From: Linum tenue
Lineage: Eukaryota > Streptophyta > Magnoliopsida > Malpighiales > Linaceae
Assembly: GCA_946122785.1 (NCBI GenBank)
Contig: CAMGYJ010000002.1
Location: 36,708,495-36,772,494, forward strand
Length of the DNA: 64,000 nucleotides
Direction: 5' to 3'
The notes under the pieces were generated by a model. The model did no database searches. It was not told the DNA's origin and saw only the letters and a program-made list of their open reading frames with translations. How positions within the stretch are numbered: position 1 is the first letter of the stretch; each line of letters opens with the position of its first letter. Positions 1 through 13,757 of this stretch are shown here, piece after piece. A program made the translations under genes and the position numbers.

Positions 1-289
1 AGCTTCACCATTGATCAAGACGGAAATGAGAGGAGAACAAACAGTCCCATGAATCCATTTAATCCACGCTTCAGGGAAACCCAGCTTCGTGAGAATTTTG
101 AATAAGCACCCCCAGTTCACGTTTTCGATAGCTTTTTCGATATCAAGTTTAAACCTAAGCCCGAGCCTTATGCTTTTCCTCCTACCGTCAACATGTTCGT
201 TGGCAATGAGACCGGCTTCCGAGATTTGCCTTCCTTGAATAGCCGCCAGCTGAGAAGAAGACACCAGCTTAGGAAGAACTTCACTGAAA
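1..289 (-). mobile_element. LINE-1 (L1-type) reverse transcriptase, middle part
   Basis: Read on the minus strand this stretch is open and encodes the centre of a plant L1-type reverse transcriptase. It begins near SEVLPKLVSSSQ, continues through GRQISEAGLIANE and DIEKAIENVNW, and ends with KLGFPEAWIKWIHG and PLISVLINGE. These match the blocks of non-LTR RT that precede the catalytic F/Y-ADD box, which would lie beyond the window edge. The expected aspartate block reads DIEKAIENVNW where most plant L1 elements have a D-x-x-K-A-Y-D/F-D form, so the active site already looks altered. The 5' part of the same element continues at 597-1740, separated by a chloroplast insertion. It is a dead, interrupted retroelement copy rather than a host gene. 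Confidence 0.85.
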
Positions 290-596
290 CATAGAGGAAG
301 AATGAAATGAATGTCTTATCGAGGCAATCGTATTTGTTTCGGTAGATATGCTCTCCAAGCACTTGAACCCACTTGGATTACATCTAGACAAATAGAAGCA
401 GGCCGACGTGCAATGATAAGAAACGCACGGCGCAGTGGAAAAATATGGGTGCGTATATTTCCCGACAAACCCGTTACCCTAAGACCTACAGAAACACGTA
501 TAGGTTCAGGGAAGGGATCTCCCGAATATTGGGTAGTTGTCGTTAAACCGGGCAGAATACTTTATGAAATGGGCGGAGTAAGAGAAAATATAGCCC
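290..596 (+). pseudogene. rpl16: Chloroplast-derived rpl16 fragment (NUPT)
   Basis: This is most of exon 2 of chloroplast ribosomal protein L16, transferred to the nucleus. The reading frame contains [59 protein letters not shown] and [12 protein letters not shown], the classic bacterial/chloroplast L16 signature rather than the divergent mitochondrial L16. Upstream of the methionine at 311 the L16-like frame continues, but TGA at 308-310 replaces a sense codon. Homology stops about position 596, so the C-terminal ~25 residues are missing. It lies between two halves of a LINE reverse transcriptase, so it was inserted into that element. Not expected to be functional. Confidence 0.93.
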
Positions 597-1740
597 GAGT
601 CTCCTAGAGAGAACCTGGTTGATAAGTTTATTTAAACTACCCAAGAGACCTAAAGGTCTTAGATCCTTGACGTCTTCAATAGCATCCTTCTTGGGCACAA
701 GACAAGTAAAGGAGTGGGAAGCATATTTAGAAAGACGCCCAGCTGTGTGGAACTCCAAGAACACGTTAATAATGTCCTTCTTAATCTGTGTCTAGCATTT
801 CTTGTGAAATTCAAAGGTAAAACCATCGGGACCAGGGGGCCTTGGTGCCATCACAATCATTCAAGGCTTTCCAGATTTCAGTTTCAGTGAAGGGACGACA
901 TAGAAACCTTCCTTCGGAATCCTGGATTCTCCAATCAAAATACTGCCTGAAAAAGGGGTGGATAGGGATATGTTCATAGAATAACTCATTATAGAAACCT
1001 AGAATACCTTCAGCGACCTCCTGGAAACCTTACAATAAAAGGCCACAAACCTTGATGCAGTTCAAAGTGTTGATCTTCCTCCTAAATAGCAATTCGATGA
1101 AGATAACCTGTTTTGTTATCCCCTTTTTGTAACCAAGTTTCCTTAGATTTCTGTCTCGAACAAACTTCTTTTCAAGGATTCATCATCATCGAGAGGTCTA
1201 GCTTCTTCAATGTTCTCAAGCACATGAACTTTTGAAAGTAGATCATCAACCCTCTTATGAATGTTGCCAAAGATTTGTTTGTTCCAGACTTTGAGTCTTT
1301 TTTACCATAGCCTACCACAGGAGTAAGCATCCAGTCATTGAAGCTGTCGAAGAAACGCTTGTCTTCCAACCACATATTTTTCAATCTCCAAGGTCTCTTG
1401 ATTCTTCTGTTATCACCTCAACTCAAAAGAAGGGGGTTGATATCAGATTCAATTCCCATCACAAGAAGATATCAGTTGCGAAAGCTGCTTGTCCCAATAA
1501 ACCAGAATACCACCAGAACTGCCATTAGCATTTTTGGCTACCCAACCTAAATCTCTTCTTCCACTAATGCTAGCAACCAAGGAATCGTTACAATCAGTCC
1601 ATTTGGTTTCAAGTAGAGTTACGATATGCGGTTTATGTCTAGCAATAAAACGCTTAATTCTCCTCCTTTTGTCTTGATCCCCAAGACCTCTAACGTTCCA
1701 GAAGTAGATCGACATATTCATTGAGACGAGGTTGAAAAAA
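597..1740 (-). mobile_element. LINE-1 ORF2: endonuclease, linker and RT start
   Basis: On the minus strand this holds, in order, an APE-type endonuclease start at 1449-1721 (MSIYFWNVRGLGDQDKRR, then HIVTLLETKW and SSGGILVYWD). A linker follows at 1172-1384. Next, at about 825-1020, comes a block with EVAEGILGFYNELF and a typical KAPGPDGF motif. The N-terminal RT block is at 604-764 (CLVPKKDAIEDVKDLRPLGL, then SLNKLINQVL). The frame is broken several times and the C-terminal half of the endonuclease is largely missing, so the copy is inactive. It joins the RT at 1-289 across the rpl16 insertion. Domain order and motifs identify a plant L1 LINE. Exact ends are uncertain. Confidence 0.85.
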
Positions 1741-1842
1741 TACCACCTGCTTTCCTAGCACTCCTTCTCGGACATTTGGGAGGTGATTGTTGGGGACCAA
1801 GCCTATGGTGTTCCATTTCGAGTTTGGAACGAGGAGTTATTT

Positions 1843-2790
1843 TTATTTTGGTATGTATCTCCTGGGCGGTGTCCTTAATCGCCATATCCGCCTTGTGTGT
1901 GCCTTCAATATGATCAAGGGAGAAAGATGTCCCAAACCAATTCTTGATTTGACTAATGTCATCCGATCAAAAGGGTAAGCCTCGAGATTCCAATTGGTGT
2001 CTTCTTTTTCTTGTAAGCAGGATGGTGACGGAAGATCTTCAAGCACATTGCAAGGAGTTAAATGGTTTTGGGCGAGGTAGCAATTGGGAGTGAGTGGAAC
2101 AAGCGAAGGGGTGATATTGGTAAGGCAAAGGTTAGGAGTGGGTGAAGGGGGTTCCGATTCAGGGCATTCAGAATCCAGCTGGGGGCAGGGGAGGAGAGGG
2201 AGTGGTTGTGGGTGATGGAAGGTGAGGGGGGGGGGAGATTGGGGAGGTGGTGATTGATGCATTGTGGGGGGTTTGAGGGATGATGAGTAGAATAACGTGA
2301 CTAGGTTTCTGGTTGGAAATGGTAAAGACACTAGTACAGGGTTGGGGGGAAATGAACAAGGCTGGAGTTGAGAAGTATCTGTGGAGGAGGGAAGAAGACG
2401 TAAGAGCTTGGAGAAAGTGGGAAATGTTGGGTATTGGGTTTGGACGTGAGAGAGCAATTGTTGAGCCAAAAATGAAAAAGAGGGTGACAGGTCGATAGGT
2501 TGCAGAGATGGGCTGAGAGATGTCGTCGCTTTCGGCCCAATCCAAATGGGTCCTTCTTTGCGAACCCATACTTGTTTCAAAACCTTGCTAGACTGTTTAG
2601 GTCAACTGGAGTTTCTCGCGAAAATTTTAAGGGTTGCATCAGCCAATGGGGAAATGGGTTCGGCATGCGGGTACACGCCAGTCGAAAAATGAGAAGGCTC
2701 CTCCTTGCTTTGACGATCCGTATTCCAGGTCTTACGAATTTCCATGACGGACGATCCGGAATTACCTCTGCTCTCCGACGGCGACACAAT
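1843..2790 (-). mobile_element. Possible LINE-1 ORF1 remnant, proline-rich
   Basis: The minus strand is open from 2580 to 1843 and encodes a 245-residue proline- and serine-rich polypeptide (VWVRKEGPIWIGPK near its start, then long P/S/T-rich stretches). Short related frames continue upstream to about 2789. It sits exactly where ORF1 should lie relative to the LINE endonuclease at 1721, and the low-complexity proline-rich tail resembles the C-terminal part of plant LINE ORF1 proteins. No DUF4283 or zinc-knuckle block is recognisable. The assignment rests on position and composition only. A random open frame is possible. Confidence 0.3.
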
Positions 2791-3183
2791 ATTTCAGTTT
2801 TGAATTAGTCTATTACATGTCTTTCCTATTTTATATGTATGAGCGGTTGTATAAAGTATAAATCGTTCACCAACAGTTTTATAATGGTTAACCACTGAAT
2901 TATGAACAATTAGGTTTTCCGGTTCAACATCCAGCTGGTTATGAAAACAGAGCTCTAAACCCATTTAGGACCGCTAATTTAAGATTTAATAACTTGCATG
3001 CAAGTAGAAAGAAGCTTCATTTCTCACATGAAAAAACATTAAGAAAAAAACTCCAAGACTCGTGCCTCTTAATTAGGCTCTTAATGAATTACTTCTTGCT
3101 GTCTCTAGCCAATGGATTTCTTTTGATTTTGGTAGCTGCCTATGACGGCTGAAGCTGCTTGTACTCATGAAGCTGTTTAGTGA
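2791..3183. other. Intergenic, no feature recognised
   Basis: AT-rich sequence with no convincing open frame. The word GAAGCTGCTTGTACTCAT occurs at about 3150 and again near 3444, flanking the left arm of the inverted repeat described below. Confidence 0.5.
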
Positions 3184-4241
3184 TGGCTGTGGGTATATAG
3201 TGGAATGATGTGAAGAGATTGGAGATTTGGTAGCGATGTACTTCTACTTGACATACTTTTTTTTTACAGTTTTATGAATGAAAATTACTCTCGATCTCTC
3301 TTTGTTTTGTGGTTGATATGATGAATATTTTCTTTGATTATACATGGGCTAAACAATCCCAAGATAATGGAGCTGTTTAATTTTCACATAAAAGATGTGA
3401 ATGTATGACTTGTTAGGTGAAAATGTATGTTTAATTTTCACATGAAGCTGCTTGTACTCATTGTTTATCATGACCCAACTCCCACTTGAGAATAATCACA
3501 AGTCTTATTTTTTTTCTTTCTTCTTCTTCTTTGGTAGAATCATTACAACTCACAAAGCTAGAATCCACGGCTTTGGTTTTATTTTATGGTGTCAGATCGG
3601 AACTATCCAATATTTGGATTCTTCGGGTTGTTGGATGTTAATTTTGATGTTTCCAACAAATTGTGGGAAGAAATGAAGAAGATTTGCCGGCGAATGTGGT
3701 GGTTGCATACACTAAATCTTCTTTCGAGCTAAACCAAATATACAAGAAAATATTATCAAGAGGTTGATGCTTAATCTCCAATTTTTTTACAGGAAATAAT
3801 TTAAATAATTTTTTTTAGGAACAAGAGAAGAGAGAAATTTGTAGAAATAAATTTAATAATGCATTCTCTATACATCATGCATTCAGCGATTAAAACAAGT
3901 AAAATATATGTTATATTCTGCAGAATACATGTATACTATCAAAATACAACGTATAGAATCGGAGGTTCCAAACGAAGCCTTATTCGGATTATTGATTACA
4001 ATTTTCACCTAACAAGTCATACATTCACATCTTTTATGTGAAAATTAAACAGCTCCATTATCTTGGGATTGTTTAGCCCATGTATAATCAAAGAATATTC
4101 ATCATATCAACCACAAAACAAAGAGAGATCGAGAGTAATTTTCATTCATAAAACTGTAAAAAAAAGTATGTCAAGTAGAAGTACATCGCTACCAAATCTC
4201 CAATCTCTTCACATCATTCCACTATATACCCACAGCCACAA
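3184..4241. repeat. Inverted repeat, two ~241-bp arms
   Basis: The segment about 3184-3424 is the near-perfect reverse complement of about 4001-4241, with a ~576-bp spacer. Matching landmarks include GGGTATATAGTGGAATGATG, TGGTTGATATGATGAATATT and ATGACTTGTTAGGTGAAAAT. The right arm is the last ~28 bp of the DnaJ-like coding sequence plus its 3' flank. The left arm is therefore an inverted partial duplication of that gene's 3' end. Very few mismatches are visible, so the duplication looks recent, or the arms are kept alike by gene conversion. No terminal motif or target duplication typical of a transposon was found. Confidence 0.9.
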
Positions 4242-4555
4242 TCACTTATACATACAAATTTGGTTCGTAAGATTAGAAAATTACACCCAAAAGGAAGAGA
4301 CTGGAACCAGTCTTTGTCAAAACGGGCGTTGGGCGGAAGCATTGAGATCTGAACCGGAAGTGGCCGGCCGGTCCCCGACCCGCCACAGCTACTGCAACCC
4401 ATCCGGCCGGAGCCGGCGCAGGTCCGGCAGCCCAGGTCGCCGTCGGACCATCGTTGGCAGAGGCAGGTGACCCGACCCGACCCGTTGCAAGACGGGCACC
4501 TGGTTTGTTGGAAGGGACCGGACATGGGCCTCTCGTCAAGCAAGGATTTCGCCAT
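4214..4555 (-). CDS. DnaJ-type cysteine-rich zinc-finger protein (BSD2-like)
   Basis: A single-exon frame of 113 residues starting at the ATG at 4555. It carries the DnaJ cysteine-rich zinc-finger repeats: CPSCNGSG (residues 20-27), C31-L-C33, CRTCAGSG (43-50) and CSSCGGSG (54-61), followed by TGRPLP. There is no J-domain, as in the small plant proteins annotated 'chaperone protein DnaJ-like' or BSD2-type. Such domains bind two zinc ions and usually assist folding or redox control of partner proteins. The specific partner here cannot be read from sequence. The conserved part ends at about residue 70. The tail to the TGA at 4214 is less typical, and an unrecognised intron or altered stop is possible. 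The region is strongly GC-rich compared with its flanks. Its 3' end is copied in inverted orientation at 3184-3424. An upstream in-frame GTG at 4573 was not used as the start. Confidence 0.72.
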   Translation of the reverse strand: MAKSLLDERPMSGPFQQTRCPSCNGSGRVTCLCQRWSDGDLGCRTCAGSGRMGCSSCGGSGTGRPLPVQISMLPPNARFDKDWFQSLPFGCNFLILRTKFVCISDCGCGYIVE

Positions 4556-5150
4556 TACTGCTCCGGCCAGCACGCTGAGGCCCGTCGCCAGCTGCGGTCA
4601 CAACCACGGGAAACATTTTTAGCGAGAAAGAGAGGAAGGAGGAGAATTGAGATAAGGAGGCTAAGGGAAGATTTTTGTGGGTTAAGGAGGTAAAATTGGT
4701 GGTGCTGATTTTGGTTGTGTGGGAAAGATGAAAGAAGGAAGAAAGTGGTTGTGGAATTGTACACGTAAAAGAAAAGAGAGAATAGAGATGGGTGTGTTTA
4801 TTTGGTGGCTGAGGTCGCTTCGCTTGTTGTCGTGGATTTGGGGAATGAGGGTTTTGGAAGTTTGTGGGGCGCTCTTCTTTCTTTCTTTCAAGTGGAAACT
4901 AGTGAGGCGGTGCTGAACTGAATGGTAAGAGTTGAGAGAGAATGAAAATTTTGGTTTGCAACTTGCAGACTAGTGATACGCGTTGAGATTCGTGGACACC
5001 GGCGAAGTTGAAGGCCAAAATGAACATAGACGGTCTTGTCGGCAGGTTTGGACTGATGATTCACCGGAAATTGGATCCAGGCATGGGTGGTGGGAGTGGG
5101 AAGGGGGGTTTGGGTTCACATAACACAAGTACGTTTTGATTCAAAAAAAT
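4556..5150 (-). promoter_or_regulatory. Presumed 5' leader and promoter of DnaJ-like gene
   Basis: Upstream of the DnaJ-like start (reading the minus strand) lies a pyrimidine-rich leader rich in CTCC and TTCTTTC, as is common in plant 5' untranslated regions. Short open frames here (for example 4555-4764 minus) look like chance. No TATA element can be fixed with confidence. The assignment is by position only. Confidence 0.3.
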
Positions 5151-8233
<3,083 letters not shown>

Positions 8234-9395
8234 ACATTATCCTCATTATGCTCTAAATTGTAATAAAAATTATAGCTTCATGAGAAAAAGAGAGAACTAT
8301 GAAGGTGTAGTTGGGCCTTGATGCTGGAACTGACATTTTTGGGGGGAAGAAAGCGGTCCCCTTTTGCGGTAGAGTGTGAAGCATTGTTGCACAAGGGAAA
8401 GCAATGTTGCCATTCATAAAAAACACAAGAAAAGAACAAGGGAAAAAAGGTTCGTGGATTCTTGCCATCAATGGAAAAATGGAGTTGTAGACATTAAGGT
8501 AAGAGAGTGAGGTCATATATTGCTACAAAAGCATAATCGAAGGGATTGCCTGAAAGGTAAGGATAGCGTGATTGTTCGAGGTAAGGATAGCTTGATTGGC
8601 TGGTTGGTTGGAAGGTAAGGATAACATGCTTGGCGTATTTTAGGTCTCTTGGATCATGGGCCACAACTCTTTAGGTAGAGACCACCAGACATCATTTGGG
8701 TAGGCCAAGGCTATATGGGCTTGGGACTTTTGGCTGTCATTTTCTAGGATATTTTGAAGGGTTAACTAATTATTATGTATATAATCAGTCAAACAAGATT
8801 GGATAAGAATCTTCTTTATGTTCTAAAATTCTTGTCATCACATTATCCTCATTCTATTATGGATTGCGATCTCTCATAAAAAAAATATTGCTTCATGAGC
8901 AAAAGAAGGAACTATGAAGGTGTAGTTGGGCCCTGATGCTAGAATTGACCTTTTTGGGGGGAGAAAGCGACCCCCTTTCGCGGCAGAGTGTGAAGCATGT
9001 TTGCACGAGGGAAAGCAATGTTGTCATTCAAGAAGAACACAAGAAGAAGAAAAAAAGTATTTTGTGGTTTCTAGCCATCATTGGAAAACAAATGGATTTG
9101 TAGACATGAAGCTACAAAAGCAGAATCGAAAGAGTTGGTTGAAAGGTAAGAATAGTGTGATTGGTCAATGTAAGAATAACTAGATTGACTATTGGTTAGA
9201 AGGCAAGGATAACATGACTGACTGATTTCGAGTCCCTTAGATAATGGGCCGCAAATTCTTTGGGTAGAGACCAATGAACATCATTTGGGTAGGCCGAGGC
9301 TATATGGGCTTGGGCCTTTTGATGGTTGTCATTTTCTAGGCTATTTTGAAGGGTTAACTAATTATGTATATAAGCAGTCAAGAAAGCTTGGATGA
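8234..9395. repeat. Two tandem 615-bp direct repeat units
   Basis: Two diverged direct copies occupy about 8234-8798 and 8849-9395. The anchor GAACTATGAAGGTGTAGTTG occurs at 8294 and 8909, giving a period of 615 bp. Other shared words are TTTTTGGGGGGA, GACATCATTTGGGTAGGCC/GAACATCATTTGGGTAGGCC, GGCTATATGGGCTTGGG and TTTGAAGGGTTAACTAATTA. Small indels and substitutions suggest an old duplication. Within each unit the words AAGGTAAGGATAG and AAGGTAAGGATAAC recur. There is no protein frame. The pair could be an LTR-derived or satellite-seed sequence, but no TG...CA ends were identified. Confidence 0.85.
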
Positions 9396-10559
9396 AATTT
9401 AAAAAAAAAATCTTGAAGATGCTTAGGGGCATAGTTCTTTGCTCCTCATTAGTAAGAAGTGCTTCCTTAACAAGTCAAAATCGTTCTTAAACCAAAAAGA
9501 CGCACGTGACGGATCATCTAATTCTTCCATTATGACACAACTCTTTTGCACTTGCTCCACCTATGTATTTGATACTCGTTCACCATGACCCACTAATACG
9601 AAAAATACTAATAGTAGTTCCCCTTTTTTTATAACACTTGAATTATAGTGTTTATCATACCTTTTTCTATAGAGACATATCATCATAATATGTGCATCTT
9701 TAGTCCTTTTAGCATGTGATAGCCTCCAAGAGTACTTCAGTATTTCTTAAGCATCTTTTAGTTTTTTTGGATAATTTTCAAGCCTTCACATGATCAAGGA
9801 AGAATGTACGCGCATGTTGAATCGAATGTGAGTGGACACTAATGCTCCAAACAACGACATCATAAAGAAACTGGCGGGTTCAAGTTACCAATTACGTGCA
9901 AAAAAGAAGCCAAATTACTGCTCTAAAGGGCAAAATCGATGGGGGTATTGACCCATATTTGAAGACAAAACTAGACCGCCAGTCCTCAATTGCGCGAGGA
10001 AATTTTATGTCAATTTAGAGCCAGATTGGTGGGAGTAATTTACTAGAAACGGCGGACCAAGTCCGACATTTAGTCCCTTGATCCGCCATTTTCAGACCAA
10101 ACACGAATACAATCAAAGAGAGAGAGAAAGCAAACAGAGTCTTAGTACCTGCAATAAAAAAAATTGAGAGGTTATGTAGAGGTAGAGACAAGAAGAAATT
10201 TGGTATGCACCTCTAAAGATCTTATTGAACCTAGAAGATAAATGATTTAAGAAAGTTCAATATGGTTTTAACTTCTCCCTTTATAATCATGTCACTTCCT
10301 GTGTTTACATAACTAAATCCCTAGATTGTCATATTGGTGGAACCCTGATTTTTTTCAGGGATTTCAGACCATGAAATGATTTTATCATCAGAGCTCTTCA
10401 TTTAATTCTTTCTCTTGTGTTTGTGTTCTTCATTAGATGCCTATTTGAGGGGTGAGACTAACTAGAAATCATTTTTCACCTCTTAATCATTAGACATGTA
10501 CGAATAAATTAATGAATAGAGATATCAATAGTAGTTGAGTTAAGATCTTACGAATCTGT
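9396..10559. other. Intergenic, possibly LTR-derived
   Basis: No coding region recognised. The stretch 9890-10090 contains repeated words around CGGCGGACCAAGTCCGAC and GATCCGCCATTTTC that resemble degenerate LTR sequence, but no paired LTR, PBS or PPT was found. A short purine run (GAGAGAGAGAAAG) is at about 10115. Confidence 0.35.
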
Positions 10560-10572
10560 GTACCTGTATTTG

Positions 10573-13500
10573 TCTTTTATTTTTTATTTCTTTTTTACAA
10601 AAGATAATCATATAGTGATTAGAAAAGAGATCATTACACCCTGGACTAAAGTCAGGCCACAAAATTAAAAGAGCGACACTAGGTCGGGTACAAGAAAAGG
10701 GCCTTACGAGCCACCAAATGGGTTGCCCTATTACTACGTTGACCAACAAATCGCACTGAAAACCCTATATGCTATGACAGGTAGCATAAAATTTCACGAA
10801 AAATGGGCCCAACACGACTATCACTATTCTGAGCTTGGTTAAGTCTATCAATAACGACCTTAGCATCACCTTCAAACCGAACCATCAATAACCCCCTCCG
10901 AACGCACCAAAGGACCGCATCCCGGAGGGCCAAAAGTTTCACCAGCATGGGTTCATCCAGTCCGGCGAAGTGAACAGCCAAGGCCACCAGAACCACCCAA
11001 TTCGGAGCGAGAAGAACCCAACCCCCAGCCGCATGTGATCCGCAGCGTGTTGCCCCATCCCACCTACAGACCACCGCACCAGGGGGAGACGACGGTTCCA
11101 AATCCGCCATAACACAGCAACAAATGTCATGACCTGATGCAAATTCTGGATAAGAGCCAACACCTTCTTTAGGAACAGGGGGAACGTATGACGAGGGAGA
11201 CCCTGGCCTAGATGTTCCAGACCCGCATAATCCCACAAGGCTCGGGGCACATGGCACTCCAGAAAGAGGTGCTCTATAGTTTCATACTCTCCCCAACAGA
11301 CATCGAGGGTGGACCAGAACATCTTTTTCAATGAGAGCTTCCGTTGTGGGGAGAAAACGGTGCAGGATTTCCCAAAGAAAAACCTTCAATTTGGGAGAAA
11401 TCGAGGAGTTCCACAAGCGGACCCAGCTCCTCCTGTCCATCAGACTGACCATAGGGTTCCACTTTCCTTGCTGCTTATCTACCAGCACTACCAGGTGATA
11501 GGTCGATTTGACCGAGAAAATCCCATCACAAGTGCCATACCAGACGAGCTTATCCTCCACATCCCTCCGAGGGAGCAAGATAGTCTTAATAGCACGACAG
11601 GTTTCCGGATCAAACCATTGGGCCAGTTTCTCATCAGACTAGCGTCCCTCCCCAGGGACTAACAACTCTGCCACCTTAATACAGCCCTCATGCGATAAAA
11701 TTTGACGATTATAAGTAGGGATAGCCGGGTGCATGCACGGTATCCAACTGGAGCTCAACGCAGACACCGTGCGACCATTCCCAATTTGCCAACAGAGACC
11801 TCGTTCCAACAATTATCGCCCGTATAAGATACTCTGTCAGCCCCAGGAAGGGCGAGAGCGAGCAGTAGCGGTGAGGAAGGTACCATGAGGAAAGTATTTC
11901 CCTTTATACACCTGAGCAAGGAGGGACTGGGGCTCATTCAGGATTCTCCATCCTATCTTGGCCAGGAGCCAAATTGAATTGCTCAAACCGGCGGAAACCC
12001 ATGCCCCCCTTCATGTTTACTACGACACATTTTTCTCCAAGACATTCACCTAATACGAGAATGGCCATCCTCAACCCCCCACAAGAACCGAGCCACCAGC
12101 CTATCTAGGAGCCTACACAACGTGAGAGGGAGTTAAAAACAGGACATAACATGTAGTGGCAAGGCCGAGGCAACGAATTTGATCAACGTTTCCTTTGCGG
12201 CCCAAGATAGCGTCTTTTGGGCCCACCCTTGGAGTCGTGCTGCCAGACATTCCTCCACATATCGGAAAGTGGCCATCTTAGACTGAGCAATGAGTGTGGG
12301 CAGCCCCAGGTATCTATCTTTTTAGATAAGGGTGTTATAGGTTACTTTATTGTTATTAGGTACAACTAAAGGGATTCGAACCTGAGACCTCTAGGTTCAT
12401 GGCTAGTGGTATTACAACTAGATCAATCCCTTGTTCGTCCCAGGTATCTATCTTGCCTCCCACAGCACCTACCCCAGAATCTGGGCCAGAAACTCCTGGT
12501 CCGAGGGTAAAATGTTCTTACTAAAACAAACCGCAGACTTGGCCAGGTTTACTCGTTGCCCACTTAGTTCCTCATATTCGTTTAGGACTTCGAGCAAATT
12601 CTCACATTGTTGTAGAGATCCGCGGAGAAATAGATATGAATCATCCGCAAAAAGCAAGTGGGAAATCCTGGGTGCCCGGGGGGAAACTTTAACTCCTTCC
12701 AGCTTACCCTCTGAAATTGCTTTTCAGAAAAGGGCCGTAAACCCTTCTGTGCATAGAACAAACAAGAGGGGGGAGAGGGGATCACCCTGCCGGATGCCGC
12801 GGGTGGAGCGGAAGAAACCATGAGGCATCCCATTCATCAAAATCGAGAAAGATGATGATTGGAGACATTCCCGAATCCAAATGATCCAGGTCGGACAGAA
12901 TCCAAGTTTAGCTAGAACCGCAAAGAGGAAAGGCCATTCGACTCTATCATAGGCCTGCAAATCCTCCTGCCAAACATACGTCACCATCGCCCGACCTATC
13001 GGATTATATGCCATTGCGCATCAAACTAGAAAAGGGGGTGACTGTTTCGCACCTAAGGTTTATCGGATAAGAGAAGGGCACGATGGTCCGACCCATGGTC
13101 CGTAAAGTGTTTGACAAGGGTGTCCGGGAATTTATCAATCCACGCTTGGGAGCACAAGGCACGATCCAGCCGCTCACGAATACAGGTCGTTCCCATTCTT
13201 TTATTTGTCCAAGTGAATTGATCCCCCTGGTACCCTGGGTCATGAAGACCCAAATCATCCACAAAATTGCGAAGAGTCAGCGCTTTGCCCATATTCCAGG
13301 GATTACCACCATCTTTTTCACCAGCATCGAGCGTAGTATTGAAATCCCCAATAACTACGTATGGTAGCTCAAATTCAGCGCAAATGTGATAAAGCTGGTC
13401 AAGCTGAGCCGTTTGTGTTACTTCATTACAACTCATGTAAACACAAACCACAACATATGAAAAATTTCCTTCATTAACTAGAATACAAATGAAAAAGTTC

Positions 13501-13757
13501 GAATGAGAAAACACTGAAGCATCAACTTCGAGGGACCAAGCTACAACTAGACTTCCTTATACATTGACAGCATCCACAAAGAAACAATCAGAAAAAGCAA
13601 ACCCTAAGCCCCGCATACGTCGGGAAACGACTCGCCGACACGATCTTGTTTCTGATAGGAAGACAAGTTCCGGTTTATTTGAATGAATCAAACCTAAAGC
13701 AGTCTGGAATGTGAGGGAGGGTCCAATTCCTCTCACATTCCAAGCCAGTAGCCTCAT
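10573..13757 (-). mobile_element. LINE-2 ORF2: EN, RT, zf-RVT, RNase H (defective)
   Basis: A plant L1-type LINE on the minus strand. The endonuclease is at 13757-13053 (MRLLAWNVRGIGPSLTFQ, GDFNTTLDAGEKDGG, FTWTNKR, DHGSDHRALLL). The reverse transcriptase follows at about 13014-12470, with AYDRVEWPFLFAVLAKLGF, RQGDPLSPLLF and an intact FADD box (MLFADDSYLFL). The thumb motif YLGLPTL is near 12300, with WAAKETLIKFV after it. A zf-RVT region is at 11578-11200 (SPKLKVFLWEILHRFLPT, IEHLFLECHVPRALW). A C-terminal RNase H-like domain is at about 11050-10772 (RFEGDAKVVIDRLNQ). EN and RT blocks are only ~40 bp apart, so several hundred codons including the first RT motifs are deleted, and frames shift repeatedly. 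A SINE interrupts the thumb at 12321-12438. The 3' end shows an A-rich tail read on the minus strand at about 10573-10600. Confidence 0.9.
12305..12454 (-). mobile_element. tRNA-derived SINE with 16-bp target duplications
   Basis: A 118-bp insert (12321-12438) is flanked by perfect direct copies of CCCAGGTATCTATCTT at 12305-12320 and 12439-12454. Read on the minus strand it carries a pol III B box, GGTTCGAATCC, preceded about 35-40 bp upstream by an A-box-like TGATCTAGTTG, and ends in CTTATCTAAAAA. That layout (tRNA-like head, short body, A-rich end, duplications of about 15 bp) defines a plant SINE. Removing it restores the continuous LINE thumb region around YLGLPTL, which confirms the insertion. 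It has the same orientation as the host LINE, whose own machinery or a relative may have mobilised it. Confidence 0.9.

Noticed and set aside
4273..4693. Alternative frames overlapping the DnaJ-like gene (88 and 79 codons)
   Set aside because: They are GC-rich shadows of the true frame. Only the minus-strand frame with the CxxCxGxG repeats has recognisable motifs.
10090..10140. GA microsatellite as a promoter element
   Set aside because: The purine run is short and no gene lies immediately downstream, so no regulatory role can be supported.
12366..12390. Possible tRNA gene from the GGTTCGAATCC box
   Set aside because: No cloverleaf can be formed and the surrounding 118 bp is bounded by target-site duplications, so this is a SINE.
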